This document shows positions 49,143 to 58,888 of a stretch of DNA of 64,000 bases, one piece after another. Under the pieces are notes generated by a model, which was not told the origin of the DNA, ran no database searches, and was given only the letters and a program-made list of their open reading frames with translations. Positions within the stretch are counted from its first letter, which is position 1; each line of letters starts with the position of its first letter. The position numbers were made by a program, and so were the translations under genes. This DNA comes from a virus: the IMG/VR virus record IMGVR_UViG_3300033143_002031, positions 120,745 to 184,744 of that record, one strand, 5' to 3'.

Positions 49143-52100
49143 ATGGGTTTGAACTTCTTAGGCCTTGGATTTTCGTTCGGCGCCAAGGATGCCGGGCTCG
49201 ATGCAGCCCTGTCCGGCGTCAACAACCAGTTCAAGCAACTGGACGACTCGGTCAAGAGTTTCCAAGCCACGGCCGCCGAAGGACTCTCCCCTGCCGAAGG
49301 GATCGCCGACTCCCTTCAAAGCCAACTCGAAGACCTTCAAGCCGGAGCTACCGAGGGCATAGACCTATCGGACGCCATCGACCTTGGTGGCGCCGAGTCG
49401 GACGCTGAGAAGGCTGCGAGTGGCCTTGCCGACGCTCTCGACCTTGGTGGGGCAGGAGAGAAGGCGGAGGAAGAGGTTGGGGGTCTCGGGAACGCAGTAG
49501 CCGGTATGGCGAGTGAGGCAGCGCTCGGTGGAACTGGCTTTGGTCGGATGGCAAACTCGGTCCTCGGCGGTGCCGGGAAGATCACCGGAGCCATGGGGTG
49601 GGTTGGGCTTGCCCTCGGGCCGGTCATTTCGGGCTTCGGTCAGGCGGCTGAGTCGGCTGGAGGTATGGTCGATGCTGTCACTGGGCTCCCTCGGCGCGCA
49701 GGGGATGCGATCCATCGTATTGCTACCGAAGGGGTCAATCTCAGCCACAGCCTCGAAGATGAGGCACTCGCCCTGAGCGTGACGGCCCGGCAGGTCGGCG
49801 CGAACATGGGCTACGTCGGTGCGGAACTCAATCGGTTCGTCGGGCGCTCGACCGGCATGGCGATGGGGTTGAATATCGGTGCAGACGAGGCGGCCCGCGC
49901 TGTCCGTGGGGCGACAGAGGCGGCGAGTGAGCTAGCGGCTATGGGCCTCGAAAGCGCTCGTGACGTGGCTCGGTTCTCGGCAGGCTTCGGGGTGAATGCG
50001 GACCTCCTTCGTAACGCTGGCCTCGGCATGCGACGCGAACTCGGGATGGCGGACGAGCAGATCGGCCAGCTTACGTCCAGCATCGTCGACATGGGGCAGG
50101 AGACAGGCGACGTCGCAGGGGCTCTGAACGAGCTTCCCCAGGTCATGGCGCTCCTGCGTCGGCGTAGGGCTCTTGGTGACACGCCAGAGCAGCTACAGCA
50201 GTTTGCGTCGGACACGGCAGCGGCGGCGCGTGGGATGTTCATGTTCGGTGAGGACTCGGACCTCGCACGAAGCACTTCGGCGGCACTCGCCCAGCAGTTG
50301 ACTGAGAGCCGCGAGACGTTCCGGAACATGTTCTCAGGTGTAGGGGCAGAGCTACCTGGCCTTGTGACGGAGATTTCGATCGTTAGTGGCAGCGTAGACC
50401 AGGCGTTCGAGGCGATGACGCAGGGGCCTGGTCAGTTCATGGAGGCCATGGGCGGGATCGTTCAACAGGTGCGTGACGCGGAAGGGGACGTGGGAGGGAC
50501 GCTGGAGTTTATGCGTGCTCGTCTCCAGGAAACCTTCGGCGTCGACCAAACGGCGTCGATGATCAACTTCTGGCGTGGTATGGACGACGAAACCCGCACG
50601 GCCATGCAGGCTGTCCGTGGGGCTAGGGAGGATCTTGGGGCACTCGGAGAGATGACCCACCGCACAGGGCGGTCGATGAGTGAGGTCATGGATCGGATGC
50701 GAGGGGCCTTCCAAGTTCGGATGCGCCGAGGCGGGAGGGGGTCTGTCGGGCAGTTGCTCCAGAACACCCGAGAGAGTCTTGACGCTGTTGGCGACACGAT
50801 GCAGCGGATGGCCAGGTCGGAAGGACCCCTCCGAGGTGTGATGGGTGTGCTCTCGGACACTCAGGTTCTAGGAGCGTTGGCGCTTTTGCCTGCGGGTATG
50901 CGGGGGTCGGCTATAGCGGCGGACGAGCTTCAGCAGCAGCTAAGACCGCTGGTGGATGCTTTCACCTCGTGGGGAGGGGTGCTCGATACTGCTTTGGTAG
51001 GTGTGTCGTTGTTCGCTACGGAGGTAATGGCGGAACTCGACACGATAGCAGAGGAGGTCGGTGAGGAGGACTTCAACCTGTTCGAGTCGCTCGGGCCTGC
51101 GATCGACCGTGTAGCTGATCGGTGGGCTACGGAGCTTGGCGACTTGCTCAAAAACATCGAGGGGTGGGTAGTCGCGGTTGCAAACACTTTCGCTGAACTC
51201 GATTTCAGCACTCTCTTCGCGACGACTGGGGAAGGCGAAGAGGCCACTGGTGTCATGGGGGCCATCCGTCGCATCGCTGACCAGATCGGTAACATTGATT
51301 GGGACACCATCTGGAACGGCTTCCGGGACGGGTTCAACCACCTCTTCGAGGCTCTGCGGCCCTGGCTCGAAGAGAAGATGACGCAGATTCGAGATGTCAT
51401 CTACAACCGTGTGAACGACTGGTGGAACAGCATCGACTGGGGCGAGGTTTTCAGCACGGTTAGGGGCATGGGTGCGGCACTGTGGGGGGTCTTTAGGCCC
51501 GCCCTAGTCGAACTCGGGAGCCTGATCGGTGACTGGTTCTCAGAGCACTGGGAAGAGGTACTAGGGGGGTCTGTTCTGGCCTTGGGTGTTGTTGGCCTAA
51601 TTCTAGGCGCAGCCCTGATCGTTGGCTTCCTCGCGGCTTTTGTTCTCTTGCCTATAGCTCTCGGGGTGATAATAGGTGGCGTTATCATCCTTATCATCGA
51701 GTACTTCATAAGTCTCGGACCAGCGATTGCTGAGATCTGGCAGTTCGTTGTCAACTCGGTGAAGGATAAGTGGGATGACTTCACCGAGTGGTTTAGAACT
51801 TCACTGGTAACGGTCAGGAGTTTTTTCACTACGGCGTGGGGGCGCATGATCGGGTGGCTCCGGACTCAATGGGATAACTTCAGATCATGGCTTGATCGTA
51901 TGTGGGATCGCGTTACTGGGCGCGTGAACCAGGTTATCGAGGACTGGCAGACGATCTTCTCAGCTATCGCTGGGATCGCTACTACTTTGGGGCAGCGCAT
52001 CCGGACCGCTATCGGTGATGCTATTGCGTGGATTAGTGGCAGGTGGGAGGTTTTCCGGGAGGGCCTGAGCGGGATATGGGAACGGCTATCTTCGGGATGG

Positions 52101-53018
52101 GATACGTTCCTAGAGGGCGCCGAAGAGGTGTGGGAAAACATTGTTGGTATACCGGCTCGCATTGAGACGGCGTGGGGCAATATCATAGCGTTCTTCCGTG
52201 GAATTTTTGCAGGCATCCGCGAGGCTGTCGGCGACGACCTGGAGTCCGCAGGGCAGTTTTTCGAGCGTTTGGCCGAGGCAGGGAGTCGGCTACTCCGATC
52301 GATCGGCCTAACAGGCGACGAGGTATTCGGTAATTCAATCCACACCGTTATCGGCGAGGACATGGCGCAGGCCGAAGCGATCATGACAGAGGCGGCTCTG
52401 CGGATCTCGGAGGTTATGCAGACGGTCCTCCACGACGCGACCGTCCGGGCGATCGTCACGGGCTTCGCGGAGGGCTTCGCTGCGGTCGTGGAGAATATGG
52501 ACGAGTTCTCTGCCGACATGGTTGGAGCCTTCACCACTATGGCCGACAGCATCTCGGAGATCATGACGGAACTCTTCGTCTCGGTCATCGCGCAGGCGGA
52601 AATCTCCATGCTGGCGGCGGAGACGGCAGTAGAGGGGATCATCGGGCGACTGCGAACGATCACGGAAGCGCAGACCGCGCTCGCGTCGGCCCGTTCGGAG
52701 GCTGTCGCTGGGCTCGCTAGGCCACAAGATGAGGAAGCCATGCGGCGCCGGCTGGCGCAGCTAGGCAGCAATGAGGTGCTCCGGGCCATCCACTACCCGG
52801 ACTGGTACAGGGGAGGCGCAGGGATCTCAGGAGGCGGGTACAGAGCGCTATTTGTTGCTCACATGACGGAGCTAAAGCGTGCCATTGACGCGCTTGGAGT
52901 GGCCCCCGCTTCAGGTTCGGTGGAGGCACGACGCCAGGCGATTCGAGAGGCGAGCGCAGCGGTCACGCGGGCGAGAGTCGGCGGCCATGCTGGCGTGCCC
53001 GGCGGAGCGGGGAGGTAG
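49143..53018 (+). CDS. Tape measure protein
   Basis: A protein of 1,291-1,293 residues (an ATG at 49137 is the alternative start). AAAGGG sits six bases before ATG 49143. It is largely helical with an N-terminal SLGF-type region, a central hydrophobic stretch of about 60 residues (LALGVVGLILGAALIVGFLA and on, about 806-866) that could cross a membrane, and Ala-rich helices at both ends. The protein sets tail length and is ejected with the DNA. Bases about 51,550-52,200 are less GC-rich than the rest. Confidence 0.85.
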   Translation: MGLNFLGLGFSFGAKDAGLDAALSGVNNQFKQLDDSVKSFQATAAEGLSPAEGIADSLQSQLEDLQAGATEGIDLSDAIDLGGAESDAEKAASGLADALDLGGAGEKAEEEVGGLGNAVAGMASEAALGGTGFGRMANSVLGGAGKITGAMGWVGLALGPVISGFGQAAESAGGMVDAVTGLPRRAGDAIHRIATEGVNLSHSLEDEALALSVTARQVGANMGYVGAELNRFVGRSTGMAMGLNIGADEAARAVRGATEAASELAAMGLESARDVARFSAGFGVNADLLRNAGLGMRRELGMADEQIGQLTSSIVDMGQETGDVAGALNELPQVMALLRRRRALGDTPEQLQQFASDTAAAARGMFMFGEDSDLARSTSAALAQQLTESRETFRNMFSGVGAELPGLVTEISIVSGSVDQAFEAMTQGPGQFMEAMGGIVQQVRDAEGDVGGTLEFMRARLQETFGVDQTASMINFWRGMDDETRTAMQAVRGAREDLGALGEMTHRTGRSMSEVMDRMRGAFQVRMRRGGRGSVGQLLQNTRESLDAVGDTMQRMARSEGPLRGVMGVLSDTQVLGALALLPAGMRGSAIAADELQQQLRPLVDAFTSWGGVLDTALVGVSLFATEVMAELDTIAEEVGEEDFNLFESLGPAIDRVADRWATELGDLLKNIEGWVVAVANTFAELDFSTLFATTGEGEEATGVMGAIRRIADQIGNIDWDTIWNGFRDGFNHLFEALRPWLEEKMTQIRDVIYNRVNDWWNSIDWGEVFSTVRGMGAALWGVFRPALVELGSLIGDWFSEHWEEVLGGSVLALGVVGLILGAALIVGFLAAFVLLPIALGVIIGGVIILIIEYFISLGPAIAEIWQFVVNSVKDKWDDFTEWFRTSLVTVRSFFTTAWGRMIGWLRTQWDNFRSWLDRMWDRVTGRVNQVIEDWQTIFSAIAGIATTLGQRIRTAIGDAIAWISGRWEVFREGLSGIWERLSSGWDTFLEGAEEVWENIVGIPARIETAWGNIIAFFRGIFAGIREAVGDDLESAGQFFERLAEAGSRLLRSIGLTGDEVFGNSIHTVIGEDMAQAEAIMTEAALRISEVMQTVLHDATVRAIVTGFAEGFAAVVENMDEFSADMVGAFTTMADSISEIMTELFVSVIAQAEISMLAAETAVEGIIGRLRTITEAQTALASARSEAVAGLARPQDEEAMRRRLAQLGSNEVLRAIHYPDWYRGGAGISGGGYRALFVAHMTELKRAIDALGVAPASGSVEARRQAIREASAAVTRARVGGHAGVPGGAGR

Positions 53019-53021
53019 CCT

Positions 53022-53342
53022 GTGACAGTCCAGGTGCAAAGGGGTAGCCGGCTCCGATTCGGCAAGTTGACCACGGTCGACGGAGTGGAGTTTTGGGAGG
53101 TGCTGGACATCCCGGGCATTCCGACCCAGCGCGATGACCTCATCCACAGGGTCATGGGGCCGGATAGGATGGACCTGCTTGCGCACCGTTTCTACAGGGA
53201 CGCGAGGCTGTGGTGGGTCATCGCAGTCGCCAATGACATGGAGGAGCTACCCACGGCGTTGAACGTAGGGGATGACATCCGCATACCCTCCCCTCGCTAC
53301 GTCACGCAGGTGCTCTTCAAGAAAGCGACAGTGCAGAGGTAG
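53022..53342 (+). CDS. LysM-like baseplate protein (gp53-like)
   Basis: A 106-residue protein starting at GTG. LLAHRFYRDARLWWVIAVAN and the later LNVGDDIRIPSP are the pattern shared by T4 gp53-like and LysM-type baseplate proteins. They sit between the hub and wedges. It follows the tape measure by three bases and ends just before the hub gene. Confidence 0.75.
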   Translation: MTVQVQRGSRLRFGKLTTVDGVEFWEVLDIPGIPTQRDDLIHRVMGPDRMDLLAHRFYRDARLWWVIAVANDMEELPTALNVGDDIRIPSPRYVTQVLFKKATVQR

Positions 53343-53346
53343 CAAC

Positions 53347-54792
53347 GTGGCGGCCTACGACTTTTCAGCGCCATTTGTGGCAGCCCGGATCGTGCTCCCC
53401 AACGGGGATGCGTATCCCCTGTGGACGAACGTTGGCGGGGCGGAGACGGTGCGGCCTACCATTCCTGGTCAGGAAGACCTGCAAGCTCTGTGTTTCGTGC
53501 AGGAGGTCCAGGTCCAGTTGGGCTTGGCTGGTCTCCCGCAACTCTCTGTCCAACTGAGTCCTCCTTTCGAGGATGGGGTCAAGTTCTTGGACTCTCCTCT
53601 CGCGGACGGTCTCCGGACTAACCGGCTCGAAGTCCAACTGGGTTACGCAGGGGGAACTGGCGACGCTGGGGCAGTCCTCACGGCGCCTTTTGTGGCTGCC
53701 CTCACGGCTCCCGAGGTGACGGTCGATGTTGAGGTGCAGATCAACCTGAAGGGCCAAGGTCTCGGCCAAAGCGCACAGCTAGAAGGTGGGCGTGTCACAG
53801 GGTGGCCCCACGAGAACCGGGAGGACATCATTCGTCGGCTGGCAGCCGGACGGCTAGGGACCAGGCGCACCTTGGAGGTGGACTTTAGTACGGCGCTGGC
53901 GAACGCCGAGTCACGCCGGCTATTGAAAGAGTCCGCAGCGGAGTACGTGCAGGGGAATCGGACGGACTGGCTGGCCCTGTGGGAGCTTGCTCAGACGACT
54001 CACTGCATCATGAACATCGTTGGGCCAACAGATGACGGCACGGCGTCGCGGCTCCTGTGGATGCCTAGAAGATCGGAGCCCTTCGCAGCTTCGGCCCCTA
54101 CTCGGCGCTATCGGCTCTACCACTACCCGGGTGGCCAGCTTCACGGAACGAGCGGGACACCTGGAATAGTTGGAGGCGCTTACGGGGCAGAGCTTCCCTT
54201 GCTGTCCTTCTCCTGCAACACAGAGGCGATCTGGAACGCCGTCACGTATCAAGACGTCATGAACAGCGGGGTAGAGCTAACGGGTGTCGATGCCGACGCT
54301 GTTGTAGCTGCCGAGACGACAGTGACCTTGGAGGAGCAGGCGGAGGCGGTAGACGGCGGAGAGGGCGCTCAGACCATCGAGGCGAGTGATACCGAGGACG
54401 CTCCCGCCGCGTCTATGAGCCTTCCCGGCGATACGGACAGCGAGGAGGCTGTAGATCGAGCCAGGACGGAGGTGTCATCTGGCGCGGCGATGACCCTACG
54501 GTGCGAGATTGAAACCATCGGGGACCCGGGCGTACTTCCTGGTGACGCTATCGCCCTGGCTGGGCTCGGAAGACGCTTCGACAACCGTGTCTACCACGTC
54601 TTGGAGTTGACGCATTCGATCGGGGTCGGAGGCTACTCCACGAACCTGGTCATTCAGTCGAATATCGACCCCGTGAGGACCGGCCGCCAGCCGACAGGTC
54701 CGAGGGCCACAGTCGACCTCCAGCAAAGGGCGGTCGGCGAGGGGTACACCGCTCGACCTCCTATCCCTCTCCAAGGGTCGAGGGGGTTCTGA
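53347..54792 (+). CDS. Baseplate hub protein (gpD/gp27-like)
   Basis: A 481-residue protein. The C-terminal TLRCEIETIGDPGVLPGDAIAL with NRVYHVLELTHSIGVGGYST is typical of late control protein D and the hub fold. The region about 340-395 is an acidic Ala/Glu-rich linker, an insertion between the tube-like domains. I chose GTG 53347 because an earlier start would overlap the previous gene and the sequence after it looks conserved. It would hold the tip spike encoded next. Confidence 0.75.
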   Translation: MAAYDFSAPFVAARIVLPNGDAYPLWTNVGGAETVRPTIPGQEDLQALCFVQEVQVQLGLAGLPQLSVQLSPPFEDGVKFLDSPLADGLRTNRLEVQLGYAGGTGDAGAVLTAPFVAALTAPEVTVDVEVQINLKGQGLGQSAQLEGGRVTGWPHENREDIIRRLAAGRLGTRRTLEVDFSTALANAESRRLLKESAAEYVQGNRTDWLALWELAQTTHCIMNIVGPTDDGTASRLLWMPRRSEPFAASAPTRRYRLYHYPGGQLHGTSGTPGIVGGAYGAELPLLSFSCNTEAIWNAVTYQDVMNSGVELTGVDADAVVAAETTVTLEEQAEAVDGGEGAQTIEASDTEDAPAASMSLPGDTDSEEAVDRARTEVSSGAAMTLRCEIETIGDPGVLPGDAIALAGLGRRFDNRVYHVLELTHSIGVGGYSTNLVIQSNIDPVRTGRQPTGPRATVDLQQRAVGEGYTARPPIPLQGSRGF

Positions 54793-54793
54793 G

Positions 54794-55663
54794 ATGCCCA
54801 TCACTGCCGAAGACATCCTCGACAACATCACTCGCTACGGGATCGAGTTTTACCGGGTGTACCCTGGGATCTACCGAGGGATCGTGGAGGCCAACGATGA
54901 TCCTCAGAAGCAGGGGCGCGTGAAGGTGCACGTACCCACCATGCAGGAGCATGCCCCGAACATCTGGGTCAAGGCCGCCATGCAAGGGTCCGGGGACGGC
55001 CGAGGGGTCTTCTGGCCCCCCGAGGTGGGGGACCCGGTGTACGTTTCCTTTGCGCAGGGGCAGCCTAGCCGGCCGGAGTGCTACTTTGGCGGCTGGTACG
55101 GTCGCCGCGACAACACCTCCGACGTACCCGAAGACCTCGGCTACTCAGGGGACCACCCTGATATCCGAGGCATGGTCACCAGGATGGGCCACAAACTCAT
55201 CTTCAGCGACGCTCCCGGTGACGAACGTGTCGAGGTCCACTGGAACAAGGCGAACGCAGAAGACGCTGCGAAGCAGGACCGGACCAAGACGGCTGGAGAA
55301 GGCGACAACACGCAGGGTGGTGGCAAGGCGTCGCTCAAGTTCACACCGGACGGCTCGATCGAGATCACGGACAACGCGAACCCGAACCAGACGATCAAGA
55401 TGAACGCCACGCAGGGCACGATCGAGGTCGCCGACAAGAGCGGGAACAAGGTCGTGCTCAGTTCCGCAGGGGCGCGGATCGAGTCCCCTTCTATCGACTT
55501 AGGGGGCAGCGCGACGAGCCCGTCGACAGAGCCAGGTGTGAAGGGGACGGCGTGGTTCAGGTGGGCCGTCGCTCACACGCATCCGACATCTATGGGGCCT
55601 TCAGGGGTGGCCGTACCACCTCCGACTCCGGACATCCTCTCTACGGTGATGAGGATGAAATGA
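54794..55663 (+). CDS. Baseplate spike protein (gp5/gpV-like)
   Basis: A 289-residue protein. It has the OB-fold start YPGIYRGIVEANDDPQKQGRVKVHV (about residues 20-44, quoted in part), followed by WVKAAMQG and WPPEVGDPVYVSF. The C-terminal half is a repeat of short strands (SLKFTPDGSIEITDNA, MNATQGTIEVADKSG, VVLSSAGARIES) that would form a triple beta-helix needle. An HTHP motif near the end (about 258-261) is like the metal-binding tip of gpV. There is no lysozyme domain, unlike T4 gp5. It pierces the outer envelope. Confidence 0.85.
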   Translation: MPITAEDILDNITRYGIEFYRVYPGIYRGIVEANDDPQKQGRVKVHVPTMQEHAPNIWVKAAMQGSGDGRGVFWPPEVGDPVYVSFAQGQPSRPECYFGGWYGRRDNTSDVPEDLGYSGDHPDIRGMVTRMGHKLIFSDAPGDERVEVHWNKANAEDAAKQDRTKTAGEGDNTQGGGKASLKFTPDGSIEITDNANPNQTIKMNATQGTIEVADKSGNKVVLSSAGARIESPSIDLGGSATSPSTEPGVKGTAWFRWAVAHTHPTSMGPSGVAVPPPTPDILSTVMRMK

Positions 55664-56229
55664 GCCTCGACGCTGGAAAGCTCTATCGCGAGTTCATCTC
55701 GTGGTTCACGGTGCCTGGGGATATCAGCACTCACCCACAGGCCGAAGCCAGGCTCGCCCGGGTCTACCACGTCTACGCACAGGACGCGGAAGACGTGTCC
55801 GGGGAGAAGCCGAACAATCTGGTCTCAAGCAAGTTCCGAACGCCGCTCTCGTTTCAGCGCAGCAAGACGGCCCAGCAGTTCGCTAGGCGGATCGAAGCGG
55901 CTTTTGTTGCGTACTGGACCGGAGTGACGTTTCCGATCCTTGTGGTGCCTCCTCCTGTCCCTCCCTGTCCGAGCGTAGGCGGGACGACTATATTTGCTTC
56001 GGAGACGACTTCGCTGGTGCTCTCAGTGACGCCGGGAGTGATGTACTCTGCAATCTTGCCGATCGTTTCGACGTGGCGTGGCACGGCGCAGTTGAAAGCG
56101 AGGCAATTGGCGGAGGCGATGGACGGAGCGACGAAAAGCGCGGTGACGGTGCTCATCACAGGGCTCGACACAACACCCGGCGGGAGTGGTGGACCGTTGC
56201 CCATAACCAACACGTGCACGGTGTTCTAA
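55660..56229 (+). CDS. Hypothetical baseplate-region protein
   Basis: A 189-residue protein starting at an ATG overlapping the previous stop. The N-terminus is helical (YREFISWFTVPGDIS, ARVYHVYAQDAE), with a Pro run VVPPPVPPCPS near 115, and a C-terminal half of strands and an amphipathic helix. Such proteins between spike and gp25 genes usually belong to the baseplate; the family is not recognised. Confidence 0.5.
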   Translation: MSLDAGKLYREFISWFTVPGDISTHPQAEARLARVYHVYAQDAEDVSGEKPNNLVSSKFRTPLSFQRSKTAQQFARRIEAAFVAYWTGVTFPILVVPPPVPPCPSVGGTTIFASETTSLVLSVTPGVMYSAILPIVSTWRGTAQLKARQLAEAMDGATKSAVTVLITGLDTTPGGSGGPLPITNTCTVF

Positions 56230-56606
56230 TGGCTGCTCCGATCGTATACAACGGGATCAGGTTCCCGTTCCAGAAGGGCGGAACCTCCTTCCCAGATGGG
56301 GCGACCAACGACGACCTCATCCGGGACTCGCTGCTTCAGTTGGTCATGACGATGAACGGAGAGCGCATCATGCGCCCGACCTTCGGGACCAACGCCATGA
56401 CGTTCGTCTTCGAGAACAACAACGAGGCGCTCAGTAATCTCCTCCGGGCGGAGGTCCAGGGTGCAATAGCGAAGTTCGAGCCGAGGATTCAGATGTCGGA
56501 CCTGGTGGTCGAGCAGCGTGGGGACGAGGTCATATTGACGATCGTGTACATTGTGCTTGCGACTCGGAAGGCAGGCGCCGCTACAATCGCGATCCCGCTT
56601 CCGTGA
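56229..56606 (+). CDS. Baseplate wedge protein gp25-like
   Basis: A 125-residue protein of the W/gp25 family. It contains IRDSLLQLVMTMNGERIMRPTFGTNAMTF (about 31-60, quoted in part), the R-P-x-F-G motif near the middle, and an EPRIQMSDLVVEQRGDEV strand. These proteins link the wedge to the sheath and are found in contractile tails. The ATG overlaps the previous TAA. Confidence 0.85.
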   Translation: MAAPIVYNGIRFPFQKGGTSFPDGATNDDLIRDSLLQLVMTMNGERIMRPTFGTNAMTFVFENNNEALSNLLRAEVQGAIAKFEPRIQMSDLVVEQRGDEVILTIVYIVLATRKAGAATIAIPLP

Positions 56607-56616
56607 GAGGTTAGCT

Positions 56617-58779
56617 ATGGCAGAACTCGCACTAGGGTCTTTGAACCGCGCTCGGTACGCTGGGCTCGACTTCGACACCCACAATGACGATCTCTTGGCC
56701 CGGTTGCAGGTGAAGTACGCGGCCGACTTCAACGACTTCGCAATCTCCAGTCTCGGCATCATGCTGTTGGACCTGACGGCCTACGGACTGGACACACTCA
56801 GCTTCTACCTCGATCGCCGGGCCACGGACACGTACCTCGCGACTGCTAGGACGCGCAAGAGCGTGTCGCGCACGAGCCGGCAACTCGGGTACAAGATGGG
56901 TGGCGCTGTGGCGTCGTCTGTGGACATCAAAACTACGGTGAACGAGGTCTTCTCGTTCAATGTGTCGGTTCCGGCTCGGTTCCAGTTCAACGGGCCGGAC
57001 GGTCTCATTTTCGAGGCAGCCGAGGAGGTACTCTTCACGATCGCAGAGCAGGGGATCGGGAACTTCAAGTTCATCCCGGCCTACGAGGGCGAGACCTTGG
57101 CGGAGAACTTTGTCTCGGACGGCACTCCGGTACAGGTGTTCGAGCTACGTCAGGTCCCAGACGATAAGTTTGTCGTCCAGGGCACGGTGGAGGTCACAGT
57201 AGACGGGGCTGCCTGGGATGTTGTGGACCTTTTGGAATACGGGGCCACGGATCAGTTCGAGGTCGGGTTCAACGACGAGCCCTCTACTCTGCGCTTCGGG
57301 GACGGCATCGCTGGAAACATCCCAACGGCCGGAGCGTCGATCGAGGTGACCTACGTAGCCTCTCGGGGGAAGGCAGGGCAGGTATCGTCCGGCACGATCC
57401 AGGAGGAGGCGACTGGGCTCGTCGTAGCGTTCACGGAGATCCCGCTCACGATCAGCAATCCGGAAGGTTCTTCTGGCGGAGATGACCGGGAGACGTTGGC
57501 CAGTGCCAAGGCGTTCGCCCCGCAGGTGTGGAAGTCGGCAGGCAAGGCCGTGACGGGGGAGGACTACTCCGGGCTCTCAGGTTCCTATGCGGACCCGCTC
57601 TTTGGCCGGGTAGCTGTGGCCAAGGCAATCTCTTCTAGGACGGCTGGTGGGGACCTCACGGTCCAGAACTACCTGACGGACATCTTGAACGGCGTGTTGG
57701 GCTTGAACACGGCCCTCGCGCTGTCGGTGACCAACCTCACGGTGGCGATGGATGCGGCCGATGTGGCTCTTCTGGCGCTCGGAACGGCGGAGGTGAAAGT
57801 CGCGACCGAGACGGCTAAGATCGAGACGAGCGCGACTGCCGCTCTTGCCGCTGCTAGGGCGATCAAGAACAACACTGGAGAGATTGCTGTTGATTCAGGG
57901 GACATCGCGGCCTACGTGGCAGCGGGCGTAGTTCTCGTGAACGCCTCCGGGGCTTCTGCCCCAGAGAAAACGGCCATCAATCAGCAGTTCAACTTGATCG
58001 ACGACGAGGCGGGCACCATAGGCGGGGCAGCGGCCAGTGCTGGGGCCTCGGCTGATACCGTGGTGGAGGAGTCGAACGCGATCCTCACATCGGTGGGTCT
58101 CATAGGGACTGACGGTGTGACGCCCGACACGTACCTGAATGACGTCGTGAACGAATTGGCGGTTCTCGTCACGCAGGGGCTCGTCATTCGTGCCGAGATC
58201 GACAGCATCGACACGGACAATGCCGATCTGCTAGATCTTGTGGATACGTCCATCACGGAGATCAACGCGCACCTCGACAGGGTGCTGGCGTCCGACTGCA
58301 AGGCGAACCTCGTGACGGTGCCCATCCTGTCCCGGGACAAGGGCGGCTTCTATACGGCCCCTTCGACCGGGCTCATCGACTCCCTCCAGAGCTACCTGGA
58401 CGCTCGGAAGGAGGTCACGCAGTCGGTCGCGGTCACCTCTGGCGAAAACTCTCTCATCCCGGCTGTCATTCGGGCGCGCGTCGGCGTTTTCAGTGGGTAC
58501 TCCGAGTCGGTGGTGAAGACCGCAGTGGAGGCGGCGATTGAAGGCGTGCTTCGGGATCGGAAGTTCGGGGTCGCTCTCTACGAGTCGGACCTGGACGATG
58601 TGATTCTGGAGGTGGAGGGAGTCGCTTTCATAAACGCAAGGATCGACGGGCACTTGGAGTCGGACGGGGTTACGATCTCGATCACAGGGCTCGACGCTGA
58701 CGGGAACCTGATTATCTCGGACAGCGAGGTCATCACCCTCGGTACCACCACGATCACCACAGAGGTCGCTACCACATAG
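56617..58779 (+). CDS. Baseplate J-like protein (gp6-like) with helical insertion
   Basis: A 720-residue protein. The N-terminal AADFNDFAISSLGIMLLDLTAYGLDTLSFYLDRRATDTYL (about 28-68, quoted in part), strand GFNDEPSTLRFGDGIAGNIPTAG and the C-terminal AIEGVLRDRKFGVALYESDLDDVI are features of baseplate J/gp6. Residues about 365-565 are an insertion of Ala, Val, Asp and Thr-rich helices, longer than usual. It dimerises to form the wedge ring. The start ATG 56617 follows gp25 by ten bases. Confidence 0.8.
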   Translation: MAELALGSLNRARYAGLDFDTHNDDLLARLQVKYAADFNDFAISSLGIMLLDLTAYGLDTLSFYLDRRATDTYLATARTRKSVSRTSRQLGYKMGGAVASSVDIKTTVNEVFSFNVSVPARFQFNGPDGLIFEAAEEVLFTIAEQGIGNFKFIPAYEGETLAENFVSDGTPVQVFELRQVPDDKFVVQGTVEVTVDGAAWDVVDLLEYGATDQFEVGFNDEPSTLRFGDGIAGNIPTAGASIEVTYVASRGKAGQVSSGTIQEEATGLVVAFTEIPLTISNPEGSSGGDDRETLASAKAFAPQVWKSAGKAVTGEDYSGLSGSYADPLFGRVAVAKAISSRTAGGDLTVQNYLTDILNGVLGLNTALALSVTNLTVAMDAADVALLALGTAEVKVATETAKIETSATAALAAARAIKNNTGEIAVDSGDIAAYVAAGVVLVNASGASAPEKTAINQQFNLIDDEAGTIGGAAASAGASADTVVEESNAILTSVGLIGTDGVTPDTYLNDVVNELAVLVTQGLVIRAEIDSIDTDNADLLDLVDTSITEINAHLDRVLASDCKANLVTVPILSRDKGGFYTAPSTGLIDSLQSYLDARKEVTQSVAVTSGENSLIPAVIRARVGVFSGYSESVVKTAVEAAIEGVLRDRKFGVALYESDLDDVILEVEGVAFINARIDGHLESDGVTISITGLDADGNLIISDSEVITLGTTTITTEVATT

Positions 58780-58835
58780 TCGCGTGATTGCTAATGAATT
58801 TCAAGGTGATCGAGTAGCGTTGCTCGCTATCGTGG

Positions 58836-58844
58836 TGGTACACT
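58836..58844 (+). promoter_or_regulatory. Extended -10 promoter TGG-TACACT
   Basis: TGGTACACT at 58836-58844 lies 45 bases before the gene at 58889 in a 109-base gap that is AT-richer than its surroundings. No clear -35 box is seen; the TG extension could compensate. Confidence 0.35.
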
Positions 58845-58888
58845 GAGTCAAGTTTTCGACCATTCCGCTGCGGGGGAGGAGAGGGTAC

